64,000 bases of DNA from Romboutsia sp. CE17 (GTDB taxonomy: Bacteria; Bacillota; Clostridia; Peptostreptococcales; Peptostreptococcaceae), in NCBI RefSeq assembly GCF_012317385.1, contig NZ_CP051144.1, positions 2,418,001 to 2,482,000 of the forward strand. Direction: 5' to 3'. Both the position numbers and the translations under genes were made by a program. The notes beneath the pieces are model-generated. The model had not been told where the DNA came from. It did no database searches and worked only from the letters and a program-made list of their open reading frames with translations. Below, piece by piece: positions 1 through 7,476 of the stretch (positions within the stretch are counted from its first letter, which is position 1; every line of letters starts with the position of its first letter).

Positions 1-1035
1 GTTATTGCTAATGGTTATGAAACTGTTGTTATAAATGGTACACAATTATTTGCTACTGTAGAATCTCGTCAAGGAGTTCCTATGGGAGAAAGGCAAAGAT
101 CTAGATTATCATATTCTAGACAAAATGAAGTTATATTTAATATTCCAGCAAATACTCTTTGGGGAAATTTTCCTCCTAAAATACCAGAAAGTGACCTAAA
201 ACCACTTCCTGCTCCTACTGGATTTGTTGTTTTAGATAATCCAGTAGTTCCAGAGTTTATAGTTGTTCATGATGGACTTCCAGAAGATACATCCGCTCAA
301 AACTATTGGATTCCATTTAAAGACTATATAAAAAATGTTGCAGCATCAGAGATATACTCTACATGGCCAACTCAAACTATTTACTCCAATGTAATAGCCA
401 TAATATCATTTACTTTAAATAGAGTTTATACTGAATGGTATAGAAGTAAAGGATATAGCTTTACAATCACATCCTCTACTGCTTATGATCATAAATTTAT
501 AAACAATAGAAATTTTTTCGATACTATTAATGTTGTAGTTGATGATATTTTTAATACTTATATTAAGAGACCTCCTACTGCTAGACAGCCCCTATTGGCT
601 CAATACTGCGACGGTCAAAAAGCTCAATGCCCTAATCAAATGACTCAATGGGGTAGTAAAGATTTAGGAGATCAAGGTAAAAGTTACGAAGAAATTTTAA
701 GATACTTCTATGGAGATGAAATCATATTCGAACAGGCACCTGTAGTTAGTGGTGTTCCAGTATCTTATCCTAATGAAACACTGCAAATTGGATCCAATAA
801 TAGATATGTTAAAACTATTCAAAATCAACTTAATGCTATCTCTAGATCTTATCCTGCTATACCTAAAGTTAAAGAAGATGGAATTTATGGAGAAAGTACT
901 GCAGAATCTGTAAAAACATTCCAAAGGATATTTGGATTACCTCAAACAGGTGTTGTTGATTTCAAAACTTGGTATGAAATATCTAGAGTGTATGTTGCTG
1001 TCACTAAAATAGCCTCTTTAAATCCTACTATTTAA
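1..1035 (+). CDS. sleC: Spore cortex-lytic enzyme SleC, 3' portion (5' end outside window)
   Basis: The reading frame is open from base 1, so the gene starts upstream of the window; 344 codons are present. SleC is a secreted zymogen stored in the spore that is cleaved by Csp proteases at germination and then degrades cortex peptidoglycan. Visible here are the end of an N-terminal pro-region (ANGYETVVINGT), a SpoIID-like central domain around IPFKDYIKNVAASEIYSTWP and FTLNRVYTEWYR, and a C-terminal peptidoglycan-binding repeat (IGSNNRYVKTIQNQL, KEDGIYGESTAESVKTFQ). The match to clostridial SleC is from memory of the family and is close across the whole length. An internal ATG at 82 is not the start, because homologous sequence continues upstream of it. 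Confidence 0.9.
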   Translation, partial: VIANGYETVVINGTQLFATVESRQGVPMGERQRSRLSYSRQNEVIFNIPANTLWGNFPPKIPESDLKPLPAPTGFVVLDNPVVPEFIVVHDGLPEDTSAQNYWIPFKDYIKNVAASEIYSTWPTQTIYSNVIAIISFTLNRVYTEWYRSKGYSFTITSSTAYDHKFINNRNFFDTINVVVDDIFNTYIKRPPTARQPLLAQYCDGQKAQCPNQMTQWGSKDLGDQGKSYEEILRYFYGDEIIFEQAPVVSGVPVSYPNETLQIGSNNRYVKTIQNQLNAISRSYPAIPKVKEDGIYGESTAESVKTFQRIFGLPQTGVVDFKTWYEISRVYVAVTKIASLNPTI

Positions 1036-1041
1036 TTATAA

Positions 1042-1092
1042 AAAAATAAGTTGTAAGGTATTTATAATAATATAACCTTACAACTTATTTTT
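1042..1092. terminator. Bidirectional intrinsic terminator
   Basis: A perfect 18-bp stem (1042-1059 with 1075-1092) has an A-run at one end and a T-run at the other, so it can end both the sleC transcript and the convergent gene that stops at 1092. Confidence 0.85.
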
Positions 1093-2465
1093 TATTGAAA
1101 TATATTTATATAGTCTTCTTTTAATATATGGCTTATTGTATTTATATTTATTATAAATTCTGGTATTCCAGCTGCATATGGCGCTATCTCATATAAATCA
1201 AAAAATATAACAATATTATTATCTTGTATATAAAATTTTTGGTTATCATTTATTGATGTAAATTGATATATCCCTATATTTTCTGGGTCTTTTTTTGCCA
1301 TATCTTCTATTTGCTTTCTTATCTCATTATTTATAACACTTTTATAATCTATATTAGCTTTGAATAATTCATTTAATTCTAAAAACTTGCCATTTTTCAT
1401 ATATATATTATAAGCTACATTTTTATACTCTCCATGTGCTCCTCCACTATACTTGTAGTATGTAACTAGTATACTTAGCATATTATTACTATTTTTCTTT
1501 ACTTCAAAATATACATTTGCTACAAATTTGCCCTCTTCATCTGGATTATCTTTCAAAAATGCCTTTGCTTCTTCCTTAGATGCATTATAAAAATTCATTA
1601 TTTCATTTCTTATTTTATAATTTATATTTTTTTCGATATCCTTATTATTAGTCATAATTATAGGTATGTTTATTACGCTATTTATATATTTATCCTTATT
1701 ACTTATAGTTTGCGTGTCTATATTAGCCACGATTTCATCAGTCTTCACCATTTTTATAGTAGATTTAAATATGTCATAAGGGATTTTAAATTCATATTCC
1801 AAATTACTTTTGCTTTCTTTATAAGGATTAAAATATATATTTATACCACCTTCACTTATATAATAATTAGTGTTTTTATCTATAGTTACTTTTTCTATAT
1901 ATTTCTTTAAATTACTATTCTTAAAATTATTATAAATATAATCCTCAATAACTTCTTTATAATCCTCATTATCCTTTAAAAAGTTATCTAAATATATTCT
2001 TTGACCAGTTTTTAAATCAAAAACATAACTATCTTTTTCAAGTTTAAACTCTTTATTCTCTAGTTTTATATTTCTATAAATAATTATATTTATTAAGTTT
2101 TCATCTTCATAAACAACATGATAGTTAATATCTATTTCTTCATTATATTCACTATCGCTAATATCATTTAATTGCCTTTGATGATTTATATACTCATTTA
2201 TATTTCTTCTTATATATGAATTTATATATCTTTCTACTTCTTCATTTTTATAATGAATCTTAGGAATTTTTGAATTTATTACTAATGTTTTATCTTTTAT
2301 AGTTGCTTTTTCCTCAGTTACTTTTATAACCTTTAATGTTTCTTCTAAGCTCGTTTTAACTTTATCTTGTAATCTAAATATATTAGTTGTTTTTATAGTC
2401 ATTATAAGCATAAAACCTATAGTTAAAAATAGTATAGGCTTAATTAAATTTTTAGGTTTATTCAT
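1092..2465 (-). CDS. Membrane-anchored protein with tandem DUF4163/DUF3298-like halves
   Basis: 457 residues with one N-terminal membrane segment (about residues 9-26: PILFLTIGFMLIMTI) and a long extracytoplasmic part. The C-terminal half (from about 250) carries the hallmarks of DUF4163 (YSGGAHG) and DUF3298 (FDLYEIAPYAAGIPEFII), the pair found in RsiV-type anti-sigma factors and PdaC-like wall proteins. The N-terminal half repeats the same layout in degraded form (KTGQRIYLDNFLKDNEDYK corresponds to KNGKFLELNELFKANIDYK) and lacks the GGAHG loop, so the gene looks like an internal duplication. No anti-sigma domain or sigma-factor neighbour is visible, so no specific role is claimed. An AGGAGGC Shine-Dalgarno supports the start. 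Confidence 0.75.
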   Translation of the reverse strand: MNKPKNLIKPILFLTIGFMLIMTIKTTNIFRLQDKVKTSLEETLKVIKVTEEKATIKDKTLVINSKIPKIHYKNEEVERYINSYIRRNINEYINHQRQLNDISDSEYNEEIDINYHVVYEDENLINIIIYRNIKLENKEFKLEKDSYVFDLKTGQRIYLDNFLKDNEDYKEVIEDYIYNNFKNSNLKKYIEKVTIDKNTNYYISEGGINIYFNPYKESKSNLEYEFKIPYDIFKSTIKMVKTDEIVANIDTQTISNKDKYINSVINIPIIMTNNKDIEKNINYKIRNEIMNFYNASKEEAKAFLKDNPDEEGKFVANVYFEVKKNSNNMLSILVTYYKYSGGAHGEYKNVAYNIYMKNGKFLELNELFKANIDYKSVINNEIRKQIEDMAKKDPENIGIYQFTSINDNQKFYIQDNNIVIFFDLYEIAPYAAGIPEFIININTISHILKEDYINIFQ

Positions 2466-2595
2466 TAAACTGCCTCCTAAATATAATATCTCTAATTATA
2501 TTTAGATTTTTTCTTTATTTTTATCCATAAATTTAGCTTACTTTAATAATAAAAAAACTATATATATAAAATAAAAATATTGTCAGGGTTTTATT

Positions 2596-3396
2596 TTACT
2601 TATAATTTTTATTTAAATAGTCACTTATAGCAACTATAACTCCATCTTCATCATTAGATTTAGCTTCATAATTACATATTTCTTTTAGTTTTGGATGTGC
2701 ATTTGCCATAGCATAGCTATGCTTACACTCTTGCATCATTTCATAATCATTTAAATAATCTCCAAACGCCATACACTCTTCATGTGTTATTTTATACATT
2801 TCTTGAAGCTTCTTTATTGCTTTACCCTTATTTATATCTAGGTTCATAAAATCAACCCAATTCTCTCCTGATAAACAAACTAACAAATCCTTATTAAATT
2901 TTTTTAATAAAGGATAAGAATTAGTTTCAGCTCCACTTCCATCGTATACAGCTATTTTACATATTTTATCTAACTTTATTGCATCTAATATATTTGGTAC
3001 AATTTTCAAATGCTCATAATACATCTTTGCATTATATATGAATTCTGGATTATCATTTTCAGCATATGCAGAATTTACTCCACATAATATTGGATATGCA
3101 TTATCTATGTTTCGTATTAATTCTATAGGTTCAACTAACTTTTTTTCATCTATTTCACTAATAAGTATATTCTTTCCCTTTTCAAATACAATGGAACCAT
3201 TATCACTAATAAATATTAAGTCATCTTTTATATCTTCAAATATTTTTAATAAATTATAATATTGTCTTCCGCTTGCTACTACAAATTTTATATTTTTATC
3301 TTTTAATTTATATATTGTTTCAAACAGATTTGGAGATATTTCCTTTTTACTATTTAATAGAGTTCCATCCATATCTGCTGCTACTAGTTTTATCAT
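2596..3396 (-). CDS. Cof-type HAD-superfamily phosphatase
   Basis: 266 residues. It has the HAD motif I (DMDGTLLNS) at the N terminus, motif II within VVASGRQ, the motif III lysine in NKGKAIKKL and motif IV GDYLNDYEMM, with the C2-type cap of the Cof/YidA group between II and III. Such enzymes dephosphorylate sugar phosphates or nucleotide cofactors in the cytoplasm; the substrate cannot be read from sequence. An upstream ATG at 3420 adds eight residues, but a GGAGGAGGA Shine-Dalgarno lies between it and the ATG at 3396, and homology begins at MIKLVAADMDG, so 3396 is chosen. Confidence 0.87.
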   Translation of the reverse strand: MIKLVAADMDGTLLNSKKEISPNLFETIYKLKDKNIKFVVASGRQYYNLLKIFEDIKDDLIFISDNGSIVFEKGKNILISEIDEKKLVEPIELIRNIDNAYPILCGVNSAYAENDNPEFIYNAKMYYEHLKIVPNILDAIKLDKICKIAVYDGSGAETNSYPLLKKFNKDLLVCLSGENWVDFMNLDINKGKAIKKLQEMYKITHEECMAFGDYLNDYEMMQECKHSYAMANAHPKLKEICNYEAKSNDEDGVIVAISDYLNKNYK

Positions 3397-3606
3397 ATTA
3401 ATCTTCCTCCTCCACCGCATATCAAATTTATATAGTTACCCTCACCATAAATGATAGCATTTTTAAGGTGAAAATTTCACATAGTAAATAATATTTCTAT
3501 ACTCTCTTTTAAGGTATTCTATATCTTATACTACTTTTATAAAATCTTATCCCTTAAACATATAATACAATAACAAAGTATGTCATTATAATAGTGATGT
3601 GAAAAA

Positions 3607-3756
3607 ATAAACTCTAAAAATAATAAAAATAAAACTAAATATTATGATTTCAGTGATAATATAGAAAAGTATAAGATGAAAATAGTCAATACCATAAATA
3701 AAACTGACGAAATGATAGAGGCTAAAAAGAAACTTACAGAAGAATTAAAGAGATAA
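3607..3756 (+). pseudogene. Decayed copy of the 49-residue ORF at 7248
   Basis: The frame is still open for 49 codons and closely matches the intact copy (DFSDNIEKYKMKIVNTINK), but the ATG has become ATA, one base of the upstream A-run is lost and the Shine-Dalgarno has changed from GAGGTG to GATGTG. Without a start it is unlikely to be translated. Confidence 0.75.
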
Positions 3757-3762
3757 TAAATG

Positions 3763-3950
3763 TGAAATATAAACTATTTCTTTAGTACCAAATCCTGATA
3801 TATCTCTTATTGCATCTTTATGAATACCTGGTCTTGGAGGATCAACTATTATTAAATCATGTTTTACTTTAAGTTCTTAACAGTTTTTACTACATCTCCT
3901 GCTACGAATTCACAGTTAGTTAATCCATTTAACTTGGCATTATTATTAGC
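3763..3950 (-). pseudogene. rlmD fragment (decayed duplicate)
   Basis: Nearly identical to 7613-7800, which encodes part of the methyltransferase domain of RlmD (the VDPPRPGVHKDAIRD region). A deleted base in the stretch matching 7720-7735 shifts the frame, and neither the start nor the stop of the gene is present. It is a remnant left by the duplication around the ABC island. Confidence 0.85.
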
Positions 3951-3962
3951 TTTGTATAATCA

Positions 3963-3998
3963 TTGACTAATTTTGTACAGTTACTGACTAGTTTTATC
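3963..3998. repeat. Two short direct repeats resembling an insertion-sequence end
   Basis: Two 16-base units, TTGACTAATTTTGTAC (3963-3978) and ACTGACTAGTTTTATC (3983-3998), lie 20 bases apart immediately after the duplicated segment ends. Tandem TGACTAATTTT-type repeats are, from memory, typical of the ends of IS21-family elements, but no istA or istB gene is present, so this is at most a solo end. Confidence 0.35.
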
Positions 3999-4062
3999 CA
4001 AAACATTGAAATAAAAATATAAATTATCTATAATTTATCTTGAAGTTAGTATTTTGCAATAA

Positions 4063-4134
4063 AGTTCAAACTTTAAGATAAAATCTCAATATGGTTGGGG
4101 AGCATATGTATATTGGAGTAACAGCGTTAAATAG
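4063..4134 (+). pseudogene. Truncated small ORF tail, possibly a bacteriocin-precursor remnant
   Basis: An open frame without a start ends in YGWGAYVYWSNSVK and a TAG, and is followed within five bases by a strong terminator and then by the bacteriocin-type ABC genes. A Gly/Trp/Tyr-rich tail in that position would suit the end of a bacteriocin structural gene. There is no signal peptide and no upstream in-frame sequence (TAA at 4060), and I cannot match it to a named family. The function is inferred from context only. Confidence 0.25.
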
Positions 4135-4138
4135 ATAT

Positions 4139-4176
4139 AAAAACCATAAATGATTTTTAAATTATTTATGGTTTTT
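4139..4176 (+). terminator. Intrinsic terminator upstream of the ABC permease
   Basis: A 12-bp stem (AAAACCATAAAT paired with ATTTATGGTTTT) is followed by a T-run. It lies between the remnant ORF at 4063-4134 and the permease, the position where bacteriocin loci often place an attenuating terminator. Confidence 0.75.
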
Positions 4177-4201
4177 AAGTTTTGCAAAAGAGGTGATTTT
4201 C

Positions 4202-6382
4202 TTGAAAAAAATAATAGTTCTATTTACATCAATACTTTCTATTTTCATATTTCTTACTAGTTTTAATAAGGTTGACATAGAAAAAATAAATAAAATAAAT
4301 AGTATAGAAGGCTCAATAGCTTTTCAATTCTTTATTCCTAATGATAATAGACTATCCGACCCTAATGAAATGTACAAAATAATAAAAGAAGTTTCTTCTG
4401 AAAAAAATGTTAATATATTTAGAAAATCCGTAGTTGCTAATAATAAAGGCGCATTCGAAGATGTAAAATATACTTTAATTAATACAAATACTCAATTCTT
4501 TAATGTATTTGATTTTAATGAAAAAAATATAAATACCAAATTAAAAGATGAAGAGTTTTATAGTAGTTATAATACAAATGATCCGAACCAAATTGGATTA
4601 ATAAAAGATTTTGGAAATAATGATAATATAAAAATAAAAAGCTTCGATAGTTTGTATAGATCATTTTCAGTATCAGGAGTATATTATGCCGAACTACCCA
4701 AAGATTTATCAGCTGATGATTTTCTTAGTGTTCTTATAAAGAGGATAAATCATGATTTAGATACAACATATACTGTTGAAAATTTTAAATATTCAAGTCA
4801 ATCTCAAATTAATAATATACAAGAACCGCTTAAAATTTTAGATACTATTTCTTTTATGATTATTATAGTTTCCATCCTTGTTATAACATTTTATATTTTA
4901 CAAAATTCTAAAAAAATAAGTATTTATAAATTAAATGGTATCTCTAATATCAGAATTTGGATGACTATCGTGCAGAATCCTCTAAATAAATCTTATATTT
5001 ATACAAGTGTAATTATGATAATTATTTCAATAATAAATAAATTACCATACACGTTTACATTGAGTTTAATATTTAGGCAAATAATTTATTATATTATTTT
5101 CAGTGTATTTTTGCTGATACCATATACTTTTATACTGAAAAGTAATTTAAATTTTAATATAAAAAATAAAGATAATGATGCATACTTAATAAAATTTAAC
5201 TTCTTAGTGAAAATCATATTCATCTCTATAATAACATCTATAAGTGCAGGGATACTTCTAAATATCAAGTCTCTTATTAAAGATTTAGATAATATAAGTC
5301 AATGGGAAGTTAGTAAAGACTATGGGGTAATCTATCCTGTTTTATTTGGGAATAATGACATAGATGATGAATATTTTGATGTAGATTTCTCTAATAAGTT
5401 ATATAATTACTTAAATAAAAATGGTGCATTATATATCGATGCTGGAGAGTTTCAGGATGATATTGAGGTTGGTCCAGAATTTAACCGCCATTTTACTATG
5501 ACAGCAAATATAAACTACTTAAATAAAGTTAATATAAAAGATGAACATAATAACAATATATCCATATCAGAAAATGAAACATCATGGATTGTATTAGTTC
5601 CTGAAAAATATAAAAGTGAAGAACATAAAATTATTAATGATATAAAATTCCTAAGAGAAGGTTCTTACAACTTCGAGAATGATGATATGAACCACAAAAT
5701 AAATAAAGATGAATTCATGAATCAAGAAATTAAAATAATATGGACTAAAAACAATCAGAATTTATTTAGTTTTAATCCTGATGTTAATACATCTAATAAA
5801 AATATGGTTAATGATCCTATTATCGAAGTAATAACTGAAAATAATAGCCTTGTTAGTGATAAATATGGTACTTGGGGCAATGGCGGTAGTAGTCCATTAA
5901 AAGTAAAATTAATAAATAATAGTACTATTGATACATACAATGACTTATTACCACTTTTTAAGGAGTTAGGTCTAGATGACAACTTTACTACAATTATAAA
6001 CTTAAATGATTTAATACTTTCTAGAATAAGTGAATTAAAAAACGATATAAAAATCTCACTTACTATTGTAATTATGATTTTTGTATGCTTTTTAGTGATA
6101 GAGCTACAAAATATAATAATAATATTTAATAAATATAAACAAAAATTTATTATAAAAAGAAGTTTTGGAATAGGCAAATTTAAGGCTTATAAGGAATTTT
6201 TTAACATCTTTATAGGATCATATATAATACAAATTTTATTACTTTTTGTATCTAACATAGGTATTCCATTTGATTTTATAAAAATAACATCATTAATATA
6301 TATTGTTGATCTTATTTTTATTCTAGTATCAATATCTATATTAGAGAGTAAGAATAAGATTAAAGTATTGAAAGGGGAATAA
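4202..6382 (+). CDS. Bacteriocin-associated ABC transporter permease (DUF1430-like)
   Basis: About 726 residues. A membrane helix at the N terminus (KKIIVLFTSILSIFIFLTSF) is followed by an extracytoplasmic domain of about 190 residues, three to four helices around 215-355, a second large extracytoplasmic domain (about 360-615) and three helices at the C terminus. This FtsX-like layout and length fit the bacteriocin-associated integral membrane (putative immunity) proteins of lactococcin 972-type loci, which work with the ATPase encoded directly downstream to export bacteriocin or give immunity. A GTG at 4193 lies inside the AGAGGTG Shine-Dalgarno (4189-4195), so the TTG at 4202 is the likelier start. 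The gene is very AT-rich and lies between duplicated flanks, which suggests acquisition. Confidence 0.75.
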   Translation: MKKIIVLFTSILSIFIFLTSFNKVDIEKINKINSIEGSIAFQFFIPNDNRLSDPNEMYKIIKEVSSEKNVNIFRKSVVANNKGAFEDVKYTLINTNTQFFNVFDFNEKNINTKLKDEEFYSSYNTNDPNQIGLIKDFGNNDNIKIKSFDSLYRSFSVSGVYYAELPKDLSADDFLSVLIKRINHDLDTTYTVENFKYSSQSQINNIQEPLKILDTISFMIIIVSILVITFYILQNSKKISIYKLNGISNIRIWMTIVQNPLNKSYIYTSVIMIIISIINKLPYTFTLSLIFRQIIYYIIFSVFLLIPYTFILKSNLNFNIKNKDNDAYLIKFNFLVKIIFISIITSISAGILLNIKSLIKDLDNISQWEVSKDYGVIYPVLFGNNDIDDEYFDVDFSNKLYNYLNKNGALYIDAGEFQDDIEVGPEFNRHFTMTANINYLNKVNIKDEHNNNISISENETSWIVLVPEKYKSEEHKIINDIKFLREGSYNFENDDMNHKINKDEFMNQEIKIIWTKNNQNLFSFNPDVNTSNKNMVNDPIIEVITENNSLVSDKYGTWGNGGSSPLKVKLINNSTIDTYNDLLPLFKELGLDDNFTTIINLNDLILSRISELKNDIKISLTIVIMIFVCFLVIELQNIIIIFNKYKQKFIIKRSFGIGKFKAYKEFFNIFIGSYIIQILLLFVSNIGIPFDFIKITSLIYIVDLIFILVSISILESKNKIKVLKGE

Positions 6383-6387
6383 GAAGT

Positions 6388-7050
6388 ATGGACTCTATAT
6401 ATAAAATTAGAAACCTAAATAAATCTTTTTCAGACAAAACAATTATTTCCAATGTAGACTTAGATATAAACAAAGGAGATATGATTTCAATTTCAGGTGA
6501 AAGTGGGTCTGGTAAAAGTACTTTTTTAAATATAATTGGTTTTTTGGATAAGCCAACATCAGGTAATATAAATTTATTTGGCAAAGACATGACAAGAGCA
6601 TCAAAATCGCATATAAATAAACTTTTAAGAGAAAAAATTGCATATTTATTTCAGAATTATGCACTAATCGAAAATGAGACTATAGGTCAGAACTTAGATG
6701 TATCTTTGATATATTCTAAAGAAACTAAAAAAAATAAAGAAAGTTTAAAGAAAAAAGCTTTAGAAAAAGTAGGCTTACACTTACCTTTAAATACAAAAGT
6801 ATTCTCTTTATCAGGAGGAGAGCAACAAAGAGTTTCAATTGCTCGTATACTATTAAGGCCCTCAGAAATAATATTGGCGGATGAACCAACAGGCTCACTA
6901 GATCCAAATACAAGAGACGATATATTATGTTTACTTAAAGAGCTTAATAAATTAGGTAAAACGATAATCATAGTAACTCATGATGATTATATTTCTTCTC
7001 AATGTAGTAGAAAATTTAGATTAATCGAAGGAAAGTTAGAAGAATACTAA
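6388..7050 (+). CDS. ABC transporter ATP-binding protein, bacteriocin export/immunity type
   Basis: 220 residues with all ABC motifs: Walker A GESGSGKST (about 37-45), Q-loop LFQNYALIENETIGQN, signature LSGGEQQR, Walker B IILADEPTGSLD and the H-loop TIIIVTHDD. The size and the LIENETIGQN Q-loop resemble the MacB/LolD-like ATPases found with lactococcin 972-type permeases. It starts five bases after the permease stop, with Shine-Dalgarno AAAGGGG, so the two are co-transcribed and should form a homodimeric ATPase on the permease. The exported substrate is unknown because no intact bacteriocin gene is present. Confidence 0.85.
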   Translation: MDSIYKIRNLNKSFSDKTIISNVDLDINKGDMISISGESGSGKSTFLNIIGFLDKPTSGNINLFGKDMTRASKSHINKLLREKIAYLFQNYALIENETIGQNLDVSLIYSKETKKNKESLKKKALEKVGLHLPLNTKVFSLSGGEQQRVSIARILLRPSEIILADEPTGSLDPNTRDDILCLLKELNKLGKTIIIVTHDDYISSQCSRKFRLIEGKLEEY

Positions 7051-7057
7051 AATCTAG

Positions 7058-7088
7058 AAAAGTAATATGTTCATTTACTTTTATTTTA
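7058..7088 (+). terminator. Probable terminator of the ABC pair
   Basis: An 8-bp AT-rich stem (AAAAGTAA with TTACTTTT) is followed by a T-rich tail just after the ATPase stop. Confidence 0.5.
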
Positions 7089-7247
7089 ATAATGTTTATC
7101 TAATAAGCTGGTAAATTTATTTTTACGAGATTTTAAATAAATATTTGTGAACCTTTATATTTATAATACCTACTTTTTATAAAATCTTATCACTTAAACA
7201 TATAATACAATAACAAAGTATGTCATTATAATAGCGAGGTGAAAAAA

Positions 7248-7397
7248 ATGAGCTCTAAAAATAATAAAAATGAAGCTAAAGATTATGATTTCAGTGATGA
7301 TACAGAAAAGTATAAGATGAAAATAGTTAATACCATAAATAAAACTGACGAAATGATAGAGGCTGAAAAAAAACTTACAGAAGAATTAAAGAAATAA
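7248..7397 (+). CDS. Small charged hypothetical protein (49 residues)
   Basis: Begins MSSKNNKNEAKDYDF and ends EMIEAEKKLTEELKK. It has a GAGGTG Shine-Dalgarno seven bases before the ATG and a terminator 13 bases after the stop, so it looks like a complete monocistronic gene. The protein is hydrophilic and rich in Lys and Glu, with a likely amphipathic helix in the second half. The TINKTDEMIEA stretch is faintly like Tlp-type small acid-soluble spore proteins, but it is shorter and the similarity is too weak to name it. The duplicate at 3607 retains most of the sequence. Confidence 0.65.
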   Translation: MSSKNNKNEAKDYDFSDDTEKYKMKIVNTINKTDEMIEAEKKLTEELKK

Positions 7398-7407
7398 TAA
7401 ATATAAA

Positions 7408-7445
7408 AGAGGGTTAAGCAAAATTCTTGTTTAACCCTTTATTTT
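7408..7445 (+). terminator. Intrinsic terminator of the small ORF
   Basis: A 12-bp stem (AGGGTTAAGCAA with TTGTTTAACCCT, one G-T pair in the plus-strand RNA) is followed by TTATTTTT. Confidence 0.8.
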
Positions 7446-7476
7446 TCAGTATTTTTAATTATTTTGTTTTCATAGA

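Larger units (their letters stand above)
3525..3950 (+). repeat. Degraded left copy of a direct duplication (partner 7166-7800)
   Basis: This stretch repeats, in the same order and orientation, the promoter region and small ORF of 7166-7397 and then part of rlmD (7612-7800). About 210 bp of the partner (roughly 7403-7612, holding the terminator and the rlmD stop) are missing. Identity ends sharply at 3950/7800. The two copies bracket the ABC transporter genes at 4202-7050. Scattered substitutions and a frameshift show that the left copy is the decaying one. Confidence 0.85.

Noticed and set aside
5755-6177. 140-codon minus-strand frame inside the ABC permease
   Set aside because: It is antisense to a gene with clear family features and lacks a ribosome site; long shadow frames are common in AT-rich coding sequence.
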